Below the pieces are notes generated by a model, which was given only the letters and a program-made list of their open reading frames with translations, was not told the DNA's origin and did not search any database. Made by a program: the position numbers and the translations under genes. From Diphasiastrum complanatum (lineage: Eukaryota > Streptophyta > Lycopodiopsida > Lycopodiales > Lycopodiaceae): 64,000 nucleotides of DNA. Position 1 is the stretch's first letter. Each line of letters opens with the position of its first letter. This document shows, piece after piece, positions 24,809-35,256 of the stretch. The DNA is taken from NCBI GenBank assembly GCA_029204225.1, contig CM055097.1:69366572-69430571 (forward strand), written 5' to 3'.

Positions 24809-24987
24809 TGTTGAAAATTGTCACTTCTCACTTGACATTGGTTCATGTAAATATTGATCAAACATTAGAATATGTTGATGATATGATTTCACACGTGTGG
24901 AGCATGTTCCCATGTGTGAAAGGATGTACTTTTCATGTTTGTATATATCCAAATTGATTTTGTATCAAAAAAAAAAAAAATTTATCA
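24809..24987 (+). repeat. Element C left (5') LTR
   Basis: 179 bp from TGTTGAAAATTG to TTTATCA, which is short for a copia LTR. It contains CACACGTGTG (24890-24899), a TATA-like TATATATCC (about 24942) and a run of 14 A near the end. Confidence 0.97.
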
Positions 24988-24999
24988 TGGTATCAGAGC
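24988..24999 (+). other. Element C primer-binding site
   Basis: TGGTATCAGAGC directly follows the LTR; initiator-Met tRNA type, as in B. Confidence 0.95.
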
Positions 25000-25147
25000 T
25001 AAGTAAGAGAGTGATCATTGAATCATAAATCTTGTAAAGATCATTGGCAAAATTTGTTTTTTGGCCAATACTAGTGAGGGCGAGTTCTTCTAGAGTGATA
25101 GCTTGTAATCATTTGGATCAAAACGACTTGGAGGCTGTGTATGTACT

Positions 25148-25163
25148 TTTCACACGTGTGAAA
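25148..25163. promoter_or_regulatory. 16-bp perfect palindrome in element C leader
   Basis: TTTCACACGTGTGAAA is its own reverse complement and contains a CACGTG G-box core. Similar palindromes occur in the LTRs of B, C and F. Function is not shown; a transcription-factor site or an RNA hairpin are both possible. Confidence 0.5.
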
Positions 25164-25580
25164 CCGTACAGCAACTTTCAATTCAAGTTACTTTGTGTTT
25201 TTTGGTCCCAAAATCACAATACTAGTTCATTTTTGGTGCTTTTTGAAGCATAGTATTGATCTAGATTCATTCTAACTAATGCCTATGACCAAATAGTGTT
25301 TTGGATCATTGAAGCATTTCTTTTTAGAGTCTAAGATCAGATCTAAGAGGCTGATTTGTTCAGATCCTTAGTTGAAGTGAAATCTCTAAGAAAAGTGTAA
25401 AGCAATTTTTTTTGTGAGAGTGAAAGCTAAAAATTTTTGGTAAGATCTTTGAGTATCATTCAAGCTTGTGTGTGTTTGATAGAGACAAGCCTATAGGCAT
25501 TCTAGTAAGCTTTAGGCCACTTCATAGATCTTTTAAAATTCAAAAATCTTTGTGATTTTTAAAAGAGCATTCATTCTAAA

Positions 25581-28500
25581 ATGTCATCCATGGGTGGATA
25601 TTTGATGGAATCAAGTGAGAGACTCACTTCCACAAATTATTCCATTTGGAAAGTGAGAATGGAATCACTCCTAGTGATCCATGATCTATATGACATAGTT
25701 CAAGGAGTAGAGGAAGAGCCTCAAACTCCCCAAGAACAAGCCAAATACAAGAAGAGAGCAAGATTAGCTCTACATTGCATAAAGTTAAATGTATGCAATG
25801 ACCTCTTGAAAGAGGTGTCTTCTTGTACCTCATCCAAAGAGGCTTGGGATTCATTAAAGAGCATTTATGAATCCAACAATACTTCAAAAATCCTCATGCT
25901 AAGAAATCAAGTTTTCCAAAGCATGAAAGGAAGTGGAGAGAGTGGACAAGAGTATGTTCTTAGGATCAAATCTCTTAACAAGGAGTTAAGTGCAATAGGA
26001 GAGAAGATCCAAGATCAAGAACTAGTACAAATCATTTTGAATGGTCTAAGTGATGAGTTTACCAACTTAGTCCAATCATTTGCCATTCAAGACTCTCTTC
26101 CATCCATTGAAAAGTTGCACAATGTTCTTGTGGCCGAGGAGAGTAGGCTTCTACACCTCAAGACAAGAATGGATAGCATGTCACTTAATGGAGGAGAGGA
26201 GAAAGCTAACTTTACATCTAAAGGCAAGAAAAAGCAAAATCCATTCAAGAAAAATCAAGGCAAGGAGGCCGAGATGAAGAATGGAGGATCTACCTCCAAA
26301 GGCAAAGTGAAGAACAAGGCAAAACTAAAGTGTTTCTTTTGTGGAAAGAAAGGACACTTTGCCTCAGAATGCTACTTGAAGAAGAATCAACAAGCCAAAG
26401 GAGATCAAGGGAACATTGCTCAAGAGGAAGAATATGAGGATGGATTCAACACATCCTTAATGGTTGCATCTACACCAACTTCAAGTCAAGACACATGGTG
26501 GATAGATAGTGGGGCTAGTTCCCACATGTCCTTTAACAAGCATTATTTTTCTACTCTTCTATCTTGTAATGACTCTAAGAAGTCAATATACACTGCTAGT
26601 GATCAAGCATGCAAGATAGATGGCATAGGATCTATACCTCTTTGTTTAGGCACATCTAAAAGGATAGATCTAGATAATGTTTTGTATGTTCCTACCATTT
26701 CAAGAAACTTGCTTAGTGTAGGACAATTAATGGACAATGGACTAGATGTACATTTCAAGAATGGAGTTTGTTCCATCTTGAAAAATGATAAGTGCATAGC
26801 TAGTGGCATTAAGCAAGGTAGACTTTTCAAGTTGGATGCTAATGTTGCAAGTGAAAGTGTGAACTTGGCTAGGGAGGAGCTAACTCAAGTGGAGCTTTGG
26901 CATAAGAGATTAGGCCATCCTAATCTTCAATCTATGGAGTCAATGGCAAGCAAGGAACTAGCTCTCGGCCTACCAAGAGCTTTCAAGAAGTGTGGAAAAA
27001 TGTGTGAGGCATGTGGCCTTGCAAAGTCACACAAATCTTCTTACAAGAAATCTTCATCAAGATCTCTCTCTCCCTTGGATCTCATACATTCTGATGTACA
27101 TAGTTTTTCACATGCAAGTAATGGAGGTGCCTTGATGTATGTAACTTTTATAGATGATTGTACTAGATTCACATGGATTGAGTTACTATCAAAGAAAAAT
27201 CTTGTTTATGAAGCTTTCATTAAGTTCAAGTCTCTAGTAGAGAAACAACTTAGTACTTCTATCAAAGCACTAAGATGTGATAATGGAGGAGAGTACACCT
27301 CCAATAAAATGAAAGACTTTTGTGAGATCAATGGTATTAAGTTACAATACACTTGTTCCTACACCCCTCAACAAAATGGGGTGGCCGAGAGGAAAAATAG
27401 GAGTCTATGTGAGTGTGCAAAGTCCTTGAGGCTTGATGCATCACTTCCCATCTCATTTTGGGGAGAAGCCATAACATGTGCTAATTATTTGTGTAATAGA
27501 CTTCCTAGTAGTGCTATAGATGGGATCTCACCTTATCAAGCCTTGTTTGATAAGAAACCCAATGTAAAATATTTTAAGATCTTTGGATGTACTTGTTATG
27601 TACACATTCCTTTGGAGACTAGAAGGAAAGAAGATGCTACCTCCTTCAAAGGAATCTTTGTTGGCTATGGAGAAAATAGCAAGGGATATAGGATATATGA
27701 TCCTACATCCAAGAAAGTAAAGGTAAGCAAGGATGTACTTTTTGATGAGTCACAATTTGCTAAGAGCTTGTCAAATGGATCTAACCCATTGTGCATTGAA
27801 GATCTTGACAAATCCGAGGAGGATCTTGACAAACCCGAGGAGGATCATGACAAACCCGAGGATGGAGATTTGGATCCAAGTCAAAAGGGGCCAAGAAGAT
27901 CATCAAGGAGCAAGGCCGAGCCCTCAAGGCTTACCTATGTGGACAAGGGAAAGCAAAAGGAAGGCTCTACATCTTCTACCTCTTACTCTTTTTTAGCTAC
28001 ATTGATTGAAGAACCATCATCTTTTGAAGAAGCATGTAAATCTAAAGTTTGGAGAGATGGAATGCAAGTAGAGTATGATGCATTAGAAGAAAATCATACT
28101 TGGAATCTTGTAAATCTTCCAAGAGGAAAGAAACCACTTGCATGTAAGTGGATTTATAGAATTAAGTACAATCAAGATGGATCTATTAGTAAATACAAAG
28201 CTAGGCTTGTTGCTAAGGGATTTCTTCAAATAAAAGGATTGGATTATGAAGAAACATTTGCACCTGTAGCTAAGCTTGTAACTATTAGATTAATCATTTG
28301 CATTGCTACTTTGTTCAAATGGGATCTCTACCAAATGGATGTGACAAATGCCTTCTTGAATGGCTTCTTAGAAGAGGAAATCTACATGATGCAACCCGAG
28401 GGCTTCATCAAGATTGGTGAGGAGCAAAAGGTGTGCTACTTAAGGAAGAGCCTATATGGCTTGAAGCAAGCACCTAGAGCTTGGTACTCTAGGTTGCATG

Positions 28501-29561
28501 ATTTTCTCTATTCCCTTGGCTTTGTACTAAGTGCTTATGAACCTTCTTTATATTTCAAATGTAATGAAGGAAAGATCATCATTTTGGTTCTTTATGTTGA
28601 TGACATCATTATGACAGGAAATGATGATGATGGCATAGGCAAAGTAAAAGTTGACTTATCTAGTGAGTTCAAGATGGTAGATCTAGGCTTCCTAAAGTTT
28701 ATACTTGGGATAGAAGTGTCTAGAAGTAGCAATTGTACTTTCATAAGTCAATCTAAGTATGCTACTTCCATTCTTGAAAGATTTGGTATGAAAGATTGTA
28801 AGGGGATTGACACCCCTATGGAGCATGTTGTGAAAGCAACTAATGAAGGTGATGAAGCATCCTTTGAGGACATCACTCTCTTTAGGAAGCTTATAGGCTC
28901 TCTAATCTATTTAACCATCACTAGACCTGACTTAAGTTTTTGTGTAAGCAAGTTGAGTCAAAGTATGCAAGCTCCTTTAATTCATCATTGGAAAAGTGCC
29001 AAGAGAGTACTTAGATATGTTTCTAGTACTAGATTTTTTGGTATACTTTATGAAGGATCTAACTTGCACTTGAGAGCCTACTCGGATTCAGATTTTGCAG
29101 GTGACAAGATGGATAGGAAGTCCATTAGTGCATTTGCAACATTTCTTTGTGGAGGAGTGATATCTTGGCTTTCCAAAAAGCAAGATACAATCTCACTATC
29201 TTCTTGTGAAGCCGAGTACAAGGCATTGACTTCAACAACCAAAGAGCTCTTATGGCTAAGAAGACTCTTGATGGAACTACATGTGCTAGAGGCCGAGGAG
29301 ATCCCTTACATATTTTGTGACAATCAAGCTTCTCAACAAATTGCTTCAAATCCTATCTTCCATGCTAGAACAAAGCATATTGAGATAGCTCACCACTTTG
29401 TGAGGGAGAAGGTACAATCCAAGGAAGTGCAACTACATCATGTACCATCATCCGAATGCATAGCTGATATCTTAACCAAACCATTGTCCAAAGATCCATT
29501 TTTTAAGTTAAGATATGCTCTTGGAATTGTAGATAGATGTACACTAGATTTGCCAAGTTAG
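25581..29561 (+). CDS. Element C Gag-Pol polyprotein (1326 aa)
   Basis: A single open frame with the copia domain order. Gag comes first (STNYSIWKVRMESLL near the start), with zinc knuckle CFFCGKKGHFASEC at residues 251-264. Aspartic protease has WWIDSGASSHM with catalytic D309. Gag-pre-integrase has LWHKRLGHPN at about 440, and the integrase core has D525 (FIDDCTR) and D567 (RCDNGGEYTS). A linker with an acidic heptad repeat at about 741-761 leads to reverse transcriptase with YVDD at 1005-1008. RNase H has SDSDFAGDKMDRKS and SSCEAEYKALTS, ending CIADILTKPLSKDPF. The proteins would form a cytoplasmic particle, reverse transcribe the RNA and integrate the cDNA. Length is normal for a copia polyprotein. 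No stop or frameshift is present. The start is the first ATG in a leader free of long ORFs. Confidence 0.97.
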   Translation: MSSMGGYLMESSERLTSTNYSIWKVRMESLLVIHDLYDIVQGVEEEPQTPQEQAKYKKRARLALHCIKLNVCNDLLKEVSSCTSSKEAWDSLKSIYESNNTSKILMLRNQVFQSMKGSGESGQEYVLRIKSLNKELSAIGEKIQDQELVQIILNGLSDEFTNLVQSFAIQDSLPSIEKLHNVLVAEESRLLHLKTRMDSMSLNGGEEKANFTSKGKKKQNPFKKNQGKEAEMKNGGSTSKGKVKNKAKLKCFFCGKKGHFASECYLKKNQQAKGDQGNIAQEEEYEDGFNTSLMVASTPTSSQDTWWIDSGASSHMSFNKHYFSTLLSCNDSKKSIYTASDQACKIDGIGSIPLCLGTSKRIDLDNVLYVPTISRNLLSVGQLMDNGLDVHFKNGVCSILKNDKCIASGIKQGRLFKLDANVASESVNLAREELTQVELWHKRLGHPNLQSMESMASKELALGLPRAFKKCGKMCEACGLAKSHKSSYKKSSSRSLSPLDLIHSDVHSFSHASNGGALMYVTFIDDCTRFTWIELLSKKNLVYEAFIKFKSLVEKQLSTSIKALRCDNGGEYTSNKMKDFCEINGIKLQYTCSYTPQQNGVAERKNRSLCECAKSLRLDASLPISFWGEAITCANYLCNRLPSSAIDGISPYQALFDKKPNVKYFKIFGCTCYVHIPLETRRKEDATSFKGIFVGYGENSKGYRIYDPTSKKVKVSKDVLFDESQFAKSLSNGSNPLCIEDLDKSEEDLDKPEEDHDKPEDGDLDPSQKGPRRSSRSKAEPSRLTYVDKGKQKEGSTSSTSYSFLATLIEEPSSFEEACKSKVWRDGMQVEYDALEENHTWNLVNLPRGKKPLACKWIYRIKYNQDGSISKYKARLVAKGFLQIKGLDYEETFAPVAKLVTIRLIICIATLFKWDLYQMDVTNAFLNGFLEEEIYMMQPEGFIKIGEEQKVCYLRKSLYGLKQAPRAWYSRLHDFLYSLGFVLSAYEPSLYFKCNEGKIIILVLYVDDIIMTGNDDDGIGKVKVDLSSEFKMVDLGFLKFILGIEVSRSSNCTFISQSKYATSILERFGMKDCKGIDTPMEHVVKATNEGDEASFEDITLFRKLIGSLIYLTITRPDLSFCVSKLSQSMQAPLIHHWKSAKRVLRYVSSTRFFGILYEGSNLHLRAYSDSDFAGDKMDRKSISAFATFLCGGVISWLSKKQDTISLSSCEAEYKALTSTTKELLWLRRLLMELHVLEAEEIPYIFCDNQASQQIASNPIFHARTKHIEIAHHFVREKVQSKEVQLHHVPSSECIADILTKPLSKDPFFKLRYALGIVDRCTLDLPS
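27801..27863 (+). repeat. Three 21-bp in-frame repeats in element C pol
   Basis: Three consecutive units encode DLDKSEE, DLDKPEE and DHDKPED in the integrase/RT linker. The linker is variable in copia, so expansion there need not harm function. Confidence 0.9.
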
Positions 29562-29574
29562 AAGTGAGGAGGAG
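29562..29574 (+). other. Element C polypurine tract
   Basis: AAGTGAGGAGGAG directly precedes the right LTR and starts one base after the Gag-Pol stop; priming site for plus-strand DNA synthesis. B has the same GTGAGGAGGAG core. Confidence 0.9.
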
Positions 29575-29753
29575 TGTTGAAAATTGTCACTTCTCACTTG
29601 ACATTGGTTCATGTAAATATTGATCAAACATTAGAATATGTTGATGATATGATTTCACACGTGTGGAGCATGTTCCCATGTGTGAAAGGATGTACTTTTC
29701 ATGTTTGTATATATCCAAATTGATTTTGTATCAAAAAAAAAAAAAATTTATCA
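29575..29753 (+). repeat. Element C right (3') LTR
   Basis: Reads as identical to the left LTR over all 179 bp, including the 14-A run. CACACGTGTG is at 29656-29665. Confidence 0.97.
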
Positions 29754-29758
29754 AGAAG

Positions 29759-32700
29759 GACCCCCAAAGGCATCTCCATCAACCACCAAAGTCAAGAAGG
29801 ACAAATCAAAGGTGAAGTGCTACTATTGTAGCAAGATGGGGCATTATGCCTCGGAATGCTTCAAGAGAAAGCAAGATCAAAGCCAAGCCAACATGAGCAA
29901 AGAGGAGGAGGAGGAGAGTTCACATGAGGACTCTCTCATGATGTCCATATTTTCTTCAACAAGCTTCAAAGGAGAAGATCCTTGGTGGATTGACTCGGGT
30001 GCTAGTTCACACATGACTAGTAAAAGGGAGTTTTTCTCTTCTCTCTTATCTTATGATGGACCTATAAAGTCTATCTATACAACAAATGATGAAGCTTGTA
30101 AGATTGAAGGAGTTGGTAGCATTCCCCTTTGCTTAGGATCTTCCAAAAAGATCAACATAGAAGGTGATTTGTACATTCCTACAATAACAAAGAATCTACT
30201 AAGTGTTGGCCAAATGGTAGACAATGGTTTCAATGTTGACTTTGCTTCAAATGAATGTTTCATCAAGAAGAAGGGTAAGATAGTGGCTAAGGGCACTAGA
30301 CTTGGCAAAATTTATAAGCTGGATGCATTTGTGGATACTAATGTTGTCATGTTGGCCGAGAAGAGCAAGATATCTACCTTTACTTTATGGCACAAAAGAC
30401 TTGGACATGTCAACTCGGGTTCCATGGAGGCTATGATCAAGGAGGAGTATGCTTTAGGCCTACCAAGGTCTATTGGGGAGGAAGACAAGGTTTGTGAAGC
30501 TTGTGCCTTATCCAAGGCACATAAGAAGGTGTTTCCTAACTCCATCACAAAGTCATCTCATCCTCTTGAACTCATACACTCGGATGTGCACATTGCTAGC
30601 ACCAAATCTAGTGGAGGTTCATCCATGTTTTTAACCTTCATTGATGACTACTCAAGATATTGTTGGGTGTTCTTACTTTCCTTCAAGTCTCAAGTATTTG
30701 ATACTTTTGTAAAGTTCAAGTTGTTTGTGGAAAAGCATCATAATCATAGCATCAAGATTCTTAGAAGTGACAATGGTGGAGAATTCATCTCCAATGAGTT
30801 CAAGGCCTTTTGTGAGGAGGAAGGGATCAAGAAAGAGACTTCTTGTCCTTACACTCCTCAACAAAATGGAGTTGCTGAAAGAAGGAATAGAACATTATGT
30901 GAATGTTCTAAGGCTTTAAGATTAGATGCTTGTTTGCCCAAATCCTTTTGGGGTGAGTCTCTTGTATGTGCAAACTACTTGATGAATAGGGTGTCTTGCA
31001 AAGCAATTGAAGGCAAAACTCCATATGAGATGTTGTATGGAAAGAAACCCAATCTTAATCACTTGAAAGTTTTTGGGTGTATATGTTATGTGCATGTGCC
31101 ATTGGAAACAAGAACCAAGGAGGATCCATCTTCCACAAGAGGGATCATGCTTGGATATGCAAGCTCAAGCAAGGGCTACAAAGTCTATCTCCCATTCTTG
31201 AACAAATTTGTTGTTTCAAGGGATGTCATCTTTGATGAACATCATATGCATATGCTTGAAGAAGGCTCAAGTGCTCCAACAATCAAGAAGAAGATGGCCG
31301 AGGAGCAAGATCTTGGTTTTGAGGAGGAGCTCATGGAGGAGCAAGCACCAAACCCACCTATCACACCAAGGAGATCTTCAAGGGCAAAAGTGGAGCCATC
31401 AAGGCTCACATATCAAGGCAAAGGACAGCAAGTTGAGGGTATATCATCCACTTCTTATGCTTTATCTAGTTTTGAAGAACCGTCTAATGTTGAAGATGCA
31501 TTGAACTCCAAAGAATGGTATAAAGCTATGTTGGATGAGTATGATGCCTTGATTGAGAATGAAACTTGGTTGCTTGTTGAGAGACCTCAAAGGAATGTAA
31601 TAGGATGCAAGTGGGTCTTCAAGCTTAAGTTGAATGCAAATGGGAGTGTTAACAAACATAAAGCAAGATTAGTTGCAAAAGGTTATGCTCAAGAGAGAGG
31701 GATAGACTATGAGGAAACTTTTGCACCCGTGGCCAAGATGGTCACAATAAGACTAATCATTGCACTTGCATCACATTTTGGATGGATTCTATGTCAAATG
31801 GATGTCTCTAATGCTTTCTTGAATGGTTTTTTGGAAGAGGATATCTATATGGAGCAGCCACAAGGGTTCATCAAGCATGGAATGGAGAACAAAGTATGCC
31901 ATCTCCAAAGAAGCATCTATGGCTTGAAGCAAGTCTCGAGATCTTGGAATTCAAGACTACATTGCTATCTTATTTCACTTTCTTTTGTTCAAAGTGAATA
32001 TGATCCCACTCTTTACATTAAGTTTGATGATGTTGGTATTGTACTTTTACTCATTTATGTAGATGACATCATCATTAGTGGAAATAGTGTTGATGGTATT
32101 GAAAAAATCAAGATAGATCTATCCTTAGAGTTCAAGATGGTAGATCTAGGGTGTCTTCACTTCATCTTAGGCATAGAAGTACTTAGAGGGTCTGATTTTA
32201 TCTTTATAAGTCAAGTAAACTATGCTCAAAGTCTTTTGAAGAAGTTTAAGATGGAAGTATGCAAAAGTGTTGACACACCAATGGAGCAAGATGTAAAAGT
32301 GCCAAATGAAGATGATGAAAGATCCTTCATGGACATCACTTTGTTTATGCAACTTATAGGTTCCTTAATGTGGATCACTATAACTAGACCAGATCTTAGC
32401 TTTAGTGTATGTAGGTTGAGCCAATCCATGCAAAAGCCATTGAATATCCATTGGAAAAAGGCTAAGAGGATTCTAAGATACATCTCGGGTACATTGGATT
32501 TTGGGATTCTATATAGAGGAGATGTGATTAACCTTCATGCATTTAGTGATTCAGATTTTGCAGGGGACAAGAGGGATAGGAAATCAACAAGTGCCTATTC
32601 AACTTTCATAGGAGAAGGTGTGGTTTCATGGCTTTCAAAAAAGCAAGAAACTATATCTCTATCTTCAACCGAGGCCGAGTACAAAGCTTTGACAACCACT

Positions 32701-33021
32701 ACAAAGGAGGTACTTTGGATCAAGAGATTATTGGTGGAACTAAAGATCATGGATTCAGAGGAGGCACCAATCATCTACAATGACAATATATCAGCCCAAC
32801 ACCTTGCATCTAACCCAATCTTCCATGCAAGATCTAAGCACATTGAGATATGCCATCACTTTGTGAGAGAAATGGTGCAAGCCAAGGAGATTGCTTTGGA
32901 GCATGTTCCAAGCAATGAATGTGTAGCTGATCTACTTACTAAACCACTTCAAAAGACACCTTTTATGAAGTTCAGATCATCACTTGGAGTGATTAGTAAA
33001 GCAATGATTGAACCAAGCTAG
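29759..33021 (+). pseudogene. Element B Gag C-terminus and Pol, separated from its start by C
   Basis: The open frame continues B's Gag. It contains zinc knuckle CYYCSKMGHYASEC, protease WWIDSGASSHM, gag-pre-integrase LWHKRLGHVN, integrase with FIDDYSR and RSDNGGEF, RT with YVDDIIISGN (about 32057) and RNase H with SDSDFAGDKRDRKSTSAYS and SSTEAEYKALTT. It ends CVADLLTKPLQKTPF. No stop or frameshift was seen. It is inactive only because C separates it from the start codon; the open sequence before 29759 is C's LTR, not B. It resembles C's Pol closely in domain layout but differs at many residues. Confidence 0.95.
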
Positions 33022-33035
33022 ATAGTGAGGAGGAG

Positions 33036-33717
33036 TGTTAAAAATTCACAATTCTAGCTTGACTAGTTTTGGTCATATGACTTGTAAATAGTTAGATGGT
33101 CATGATGTGGCTTGTCACACGTGCCAAATAGCATAGGATTCCATTCATAAGGATGTTCTCAAGTAGACCTAAGTGTTAGAACCTTTGGAATGAGTCCAAA
33201 TTATGCTTAGATACAAGGGAGAAAAAATAGGAGCTATTTTTGGTAATTTTTGCATTGTTGAGGGATCTCCAAGATTCCAACCCTAACTTGGTAGGGATGA
33301 AAGATCCACCAAAATTAGCATTAGGGATAGGTTTAGGGCTACTCATACCTGCCCAAAACCGTGATGGATCATGTATATATAGGTGATGATATCTCACCAA
33401 AATCAATCAAGCAATTTCATGTTTTTTCTCTCATAATGGTGCAATTGCTCTCTATGTTCATAATTGTTTGAGTACTTGTGATTACTAATGATTATAGGAT
33501 TGAATGTCGGTCTGGTGTACAGTACTCAGACTGTGGGAGGCCGTACTTTCACACGTGTGAAGCCTTCTTCAAGGATTTGGGCCATTTAGTGAGGTTCAAG
33601 CATAGGTTTTTGATGGATTTTGATGGTTCAACTTGTGCTAATCTTATGAAATCATAATCTATTGTTTTCCTCATCATTTCAAGTGTTTTAGGAACCTTAT
33701 TTGCTGTAATTTTTACA
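33036..33717 (+). repeat. Element B right (3') LTR
   Basis: 682 bp, same ends as the left LTR, with two apparent substitutions. The palindrome TTCACACGTGTGAA is at 33548-33561. It is preceded by the polypurine tract GTGAGGAGGAG (33025-33035) and followed by the right GGAAG copy (33718-33722). Confidence 0.97.
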
Positions 33718-33722
33718 GGAAG

Positions 33723-34030
33723 CAATATGGTTGAGAAACTTACTTTCAGATATCCGTCTAAATCAACATGCTCCTACAATTATGTTTTGTGATAATAAAA
33801 CTGCCCTTGCTTTATCATCCAACCCTAGATTTCATTCTAGGAGTAAGCACATTGAAATTAAGTATCACTATGTAAGAAGCAAAGTTCTCGACAAAGAGAT
33901 TAACTTGCAGTACTGTCAAATGGAAGATATGACATTAGATCTTTTAACTAAAGTATTAAGCTTGGATGCACACAAAAAATTTTGTGCAAAACTAAGTTTG
34001 AAGGTCAAAGCATTCATGGATTCAGATTAA
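33723..34030 (+). pseudogene. Copia A copy 2: RNase H C-terminal part
   Basis: Directly continues the codons interrupted at 22609: IWLRNLLSDIRLNQHAPTIM, FCDNKTALALSSNPRFHSRS and KHIEIKYHYVRSKV, then an LLTKVLSLDAHKKFC tail, ending FMDSD and a stop. This part is open, so decay of copy 2 is concentrated upstream of the insertion. Confidence 0.93.
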
Positions 34031-34037
34031 GGAGGAG

Positions 34038-34812
34038 TGTTGGATTATTCTCCTATTATCGACTAATTGATCTTTTAATCTTCATTCACTTATTATCCAA
34101 TTTTGCAGTTTTATGCATGTTTCTACAGAGTCTACAAAAATACTCGGGAATCACTCAAGCTACAGACTTGCCCATCTAGCAAGTAAATTTTTAGGAAGTA
34201 CTAACTAGATGGATGCCATCTCACTATGGCCAACTGGTCATTAAGATCTATGACCTAATTAGCTATCCTATTGGACTAGCCGCATTTGCTTAGTATGAAT
34301 AGCTGATCATACTTCTATTATTTTGAATCACGCAGCAGCTCTATCAAGATTTCAAGCTTGAACACTCTTGATTATTCTAGCTTAGTCCTTTAAGAGTTCT
34401 TTCTGAGTTTTGCTATTAGCGCTTACTGCTTATCAGCAGAAGTGCAAATCGAATAGAGTTTTTAGAGATAGCTTAGAGTACGCAGTTTCTATCCGTAATT
34501 GTCTTGTGCTGATTATTTTGCTGAATCAATCTATCCTTTATTGCATTCAATATTATGTTAGAATCTCTGTGATCTAATATTGCTTTTGTCTGATAGTTCA
34601 ATTCTTCATTGTCTGGCTACGTAATCACTTTAGCTCTCTTTGATGATTTCAAAGTTAGTTGCTAAAAGATTGAACGTGACTCTTTTCATTACGTTTTGTT
34701 CAATATTGATAGGTGTAGTCATGCATTAGGAAATCAAGCTCATTCCGTTGTGATCAATAAGTCGTTCACAAGCTTCGACTTGTCGTTATTGCATTATCAC
34801 CTCTTTCCAACA
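34038..34812 (+). repeat. Copia A copy 2 3' LTR
   Basis: Starts after the GGAGGAG polypurine tract. The ends TGTTGGA and TCCAACA are perfect inverted repeats, which fixes both boundaries (775 bp). The bases after it, CCATT, would be the right target duplication, but the left one is not found. The central part matches 20885-21270. Confidence 0.85.
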
Positions 34813-35250
34813 CCATTTTATGGATGATGATCCAGCAGAGAATCCAAAGTAAAACTAACAGAGTTTTATTAGGAAGAGTAGAAGGAGAGCAAATACAAAG
34901 GAAATGGCTCCCTCTTATAGATTTGAGAGCTGAGCCCCTTTCACTTTGATTAGCTATTGAAGTTCCATCATGATCACTATCTTGACCGTCAAGATGACTT
35001 TGTGTTTCTTGAGGTCAAGTGTTGTTTCCCAACTTAAGAACTTTACAAAAGCTAAATTTAAAATACTTTATTGAATAACTGTGCTCCATGGCACTTATTA
35101 GCCTAAGGCCCAATGTTGGACTCACACACGCAAGATGCCAACTGGTCGCCTGTTTCTAAAACTTCCGACTCTCTACTTCATTATGTATTGTTTGGTCTTA
35201 TTGTAGAAGCCTCTTGCGATATTCTAGAATATTCTATGTCATTCCCAGAA
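34813..35250. other. Unassigned sequence
   Basis: No coding or element feature recognised between the A LTR and the next copia remnant. Confidence 0.35.
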
Positions 35251-35256
35251 TTGGAG

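Larger units (their letters stand above)
24809..29753 (+). mobile_element. Copia element C, full-length and apparently intact
   Basis: A compact 4945-bp element with two 179-bp LTRs (24809-24987, 29575-29753) that I read as identical, an initiator-Met primer site, one uninterrupted 1326-codon Gag-Pol, a polypurine tract and a 5-bp AGAAG duplication. Identical LTRs mean insertion too recent for a substitution to have accumulated, since the two LTRs are made equal at insertion. All parts needed for autonomous transposition are present. It lies in the same orientation as B and A. Confidence 0.98.
22610..33717 (+). mobile_element. Copia element B, complete with paired LTRs, interrupted by C
   Basis: Two 682-bp LTRs (22610-23291, 33036-33717) begin TG and end CA, flanked by GGAAG. 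By eye they differ at two positions (near 23081/33508 and 23267/33693), which implies a recent insertion. An initiator-Met primer site follows the left LTR and a GTGAGGAGGAG polypurine tract precedes the right one. Element C sits in gag (24809-29753). Without C and one copy of AGAAG, the element is about 6.16 kb. Its reading frame from 24103 to 33021 would be one open Gag-Pol of 1322 codons plus stop, so B was apparently coding-competent when C inserted. Confidence 0.97.
20195..34812 (+). mobile_element. Copia family A copy 2, split by element B
   Basis: The oldest layer of the nest. Recognisable parts are gag-pre-integrase and integrase (20195-20884, with frame breaks), a misplaced LTR fragment (20885-21270), RT and RNase H (21290-22609), and the RNase H tail (33723-34030). 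A GGAGGAG polypurine tract at 34031-34037 and a 775-bp 3' LTR (34038-34812) with perfect TGTTGGA/TCCAACA ends complete it. Element B interrupts the RNase H codons between 22609 and 33723, with GGAAG duplicated. Removing B restores a continuous reading frame across the site. A 5' LTR was not found. Confidence 0.85.

Noticed and set aside
24809-24957. C-terminal 49 residues of the 284-codon ORF at 24103-24957
   Set aside because: They are read from C's LTR and are not part of B Gag.
29701-29758. Start of a 1106-codon ORF at 29701
   Set aside because: The first codons lie in C's right LTR and its target duplication; B's own coding sequence begins at 29759 and its real start codon is at 24103.
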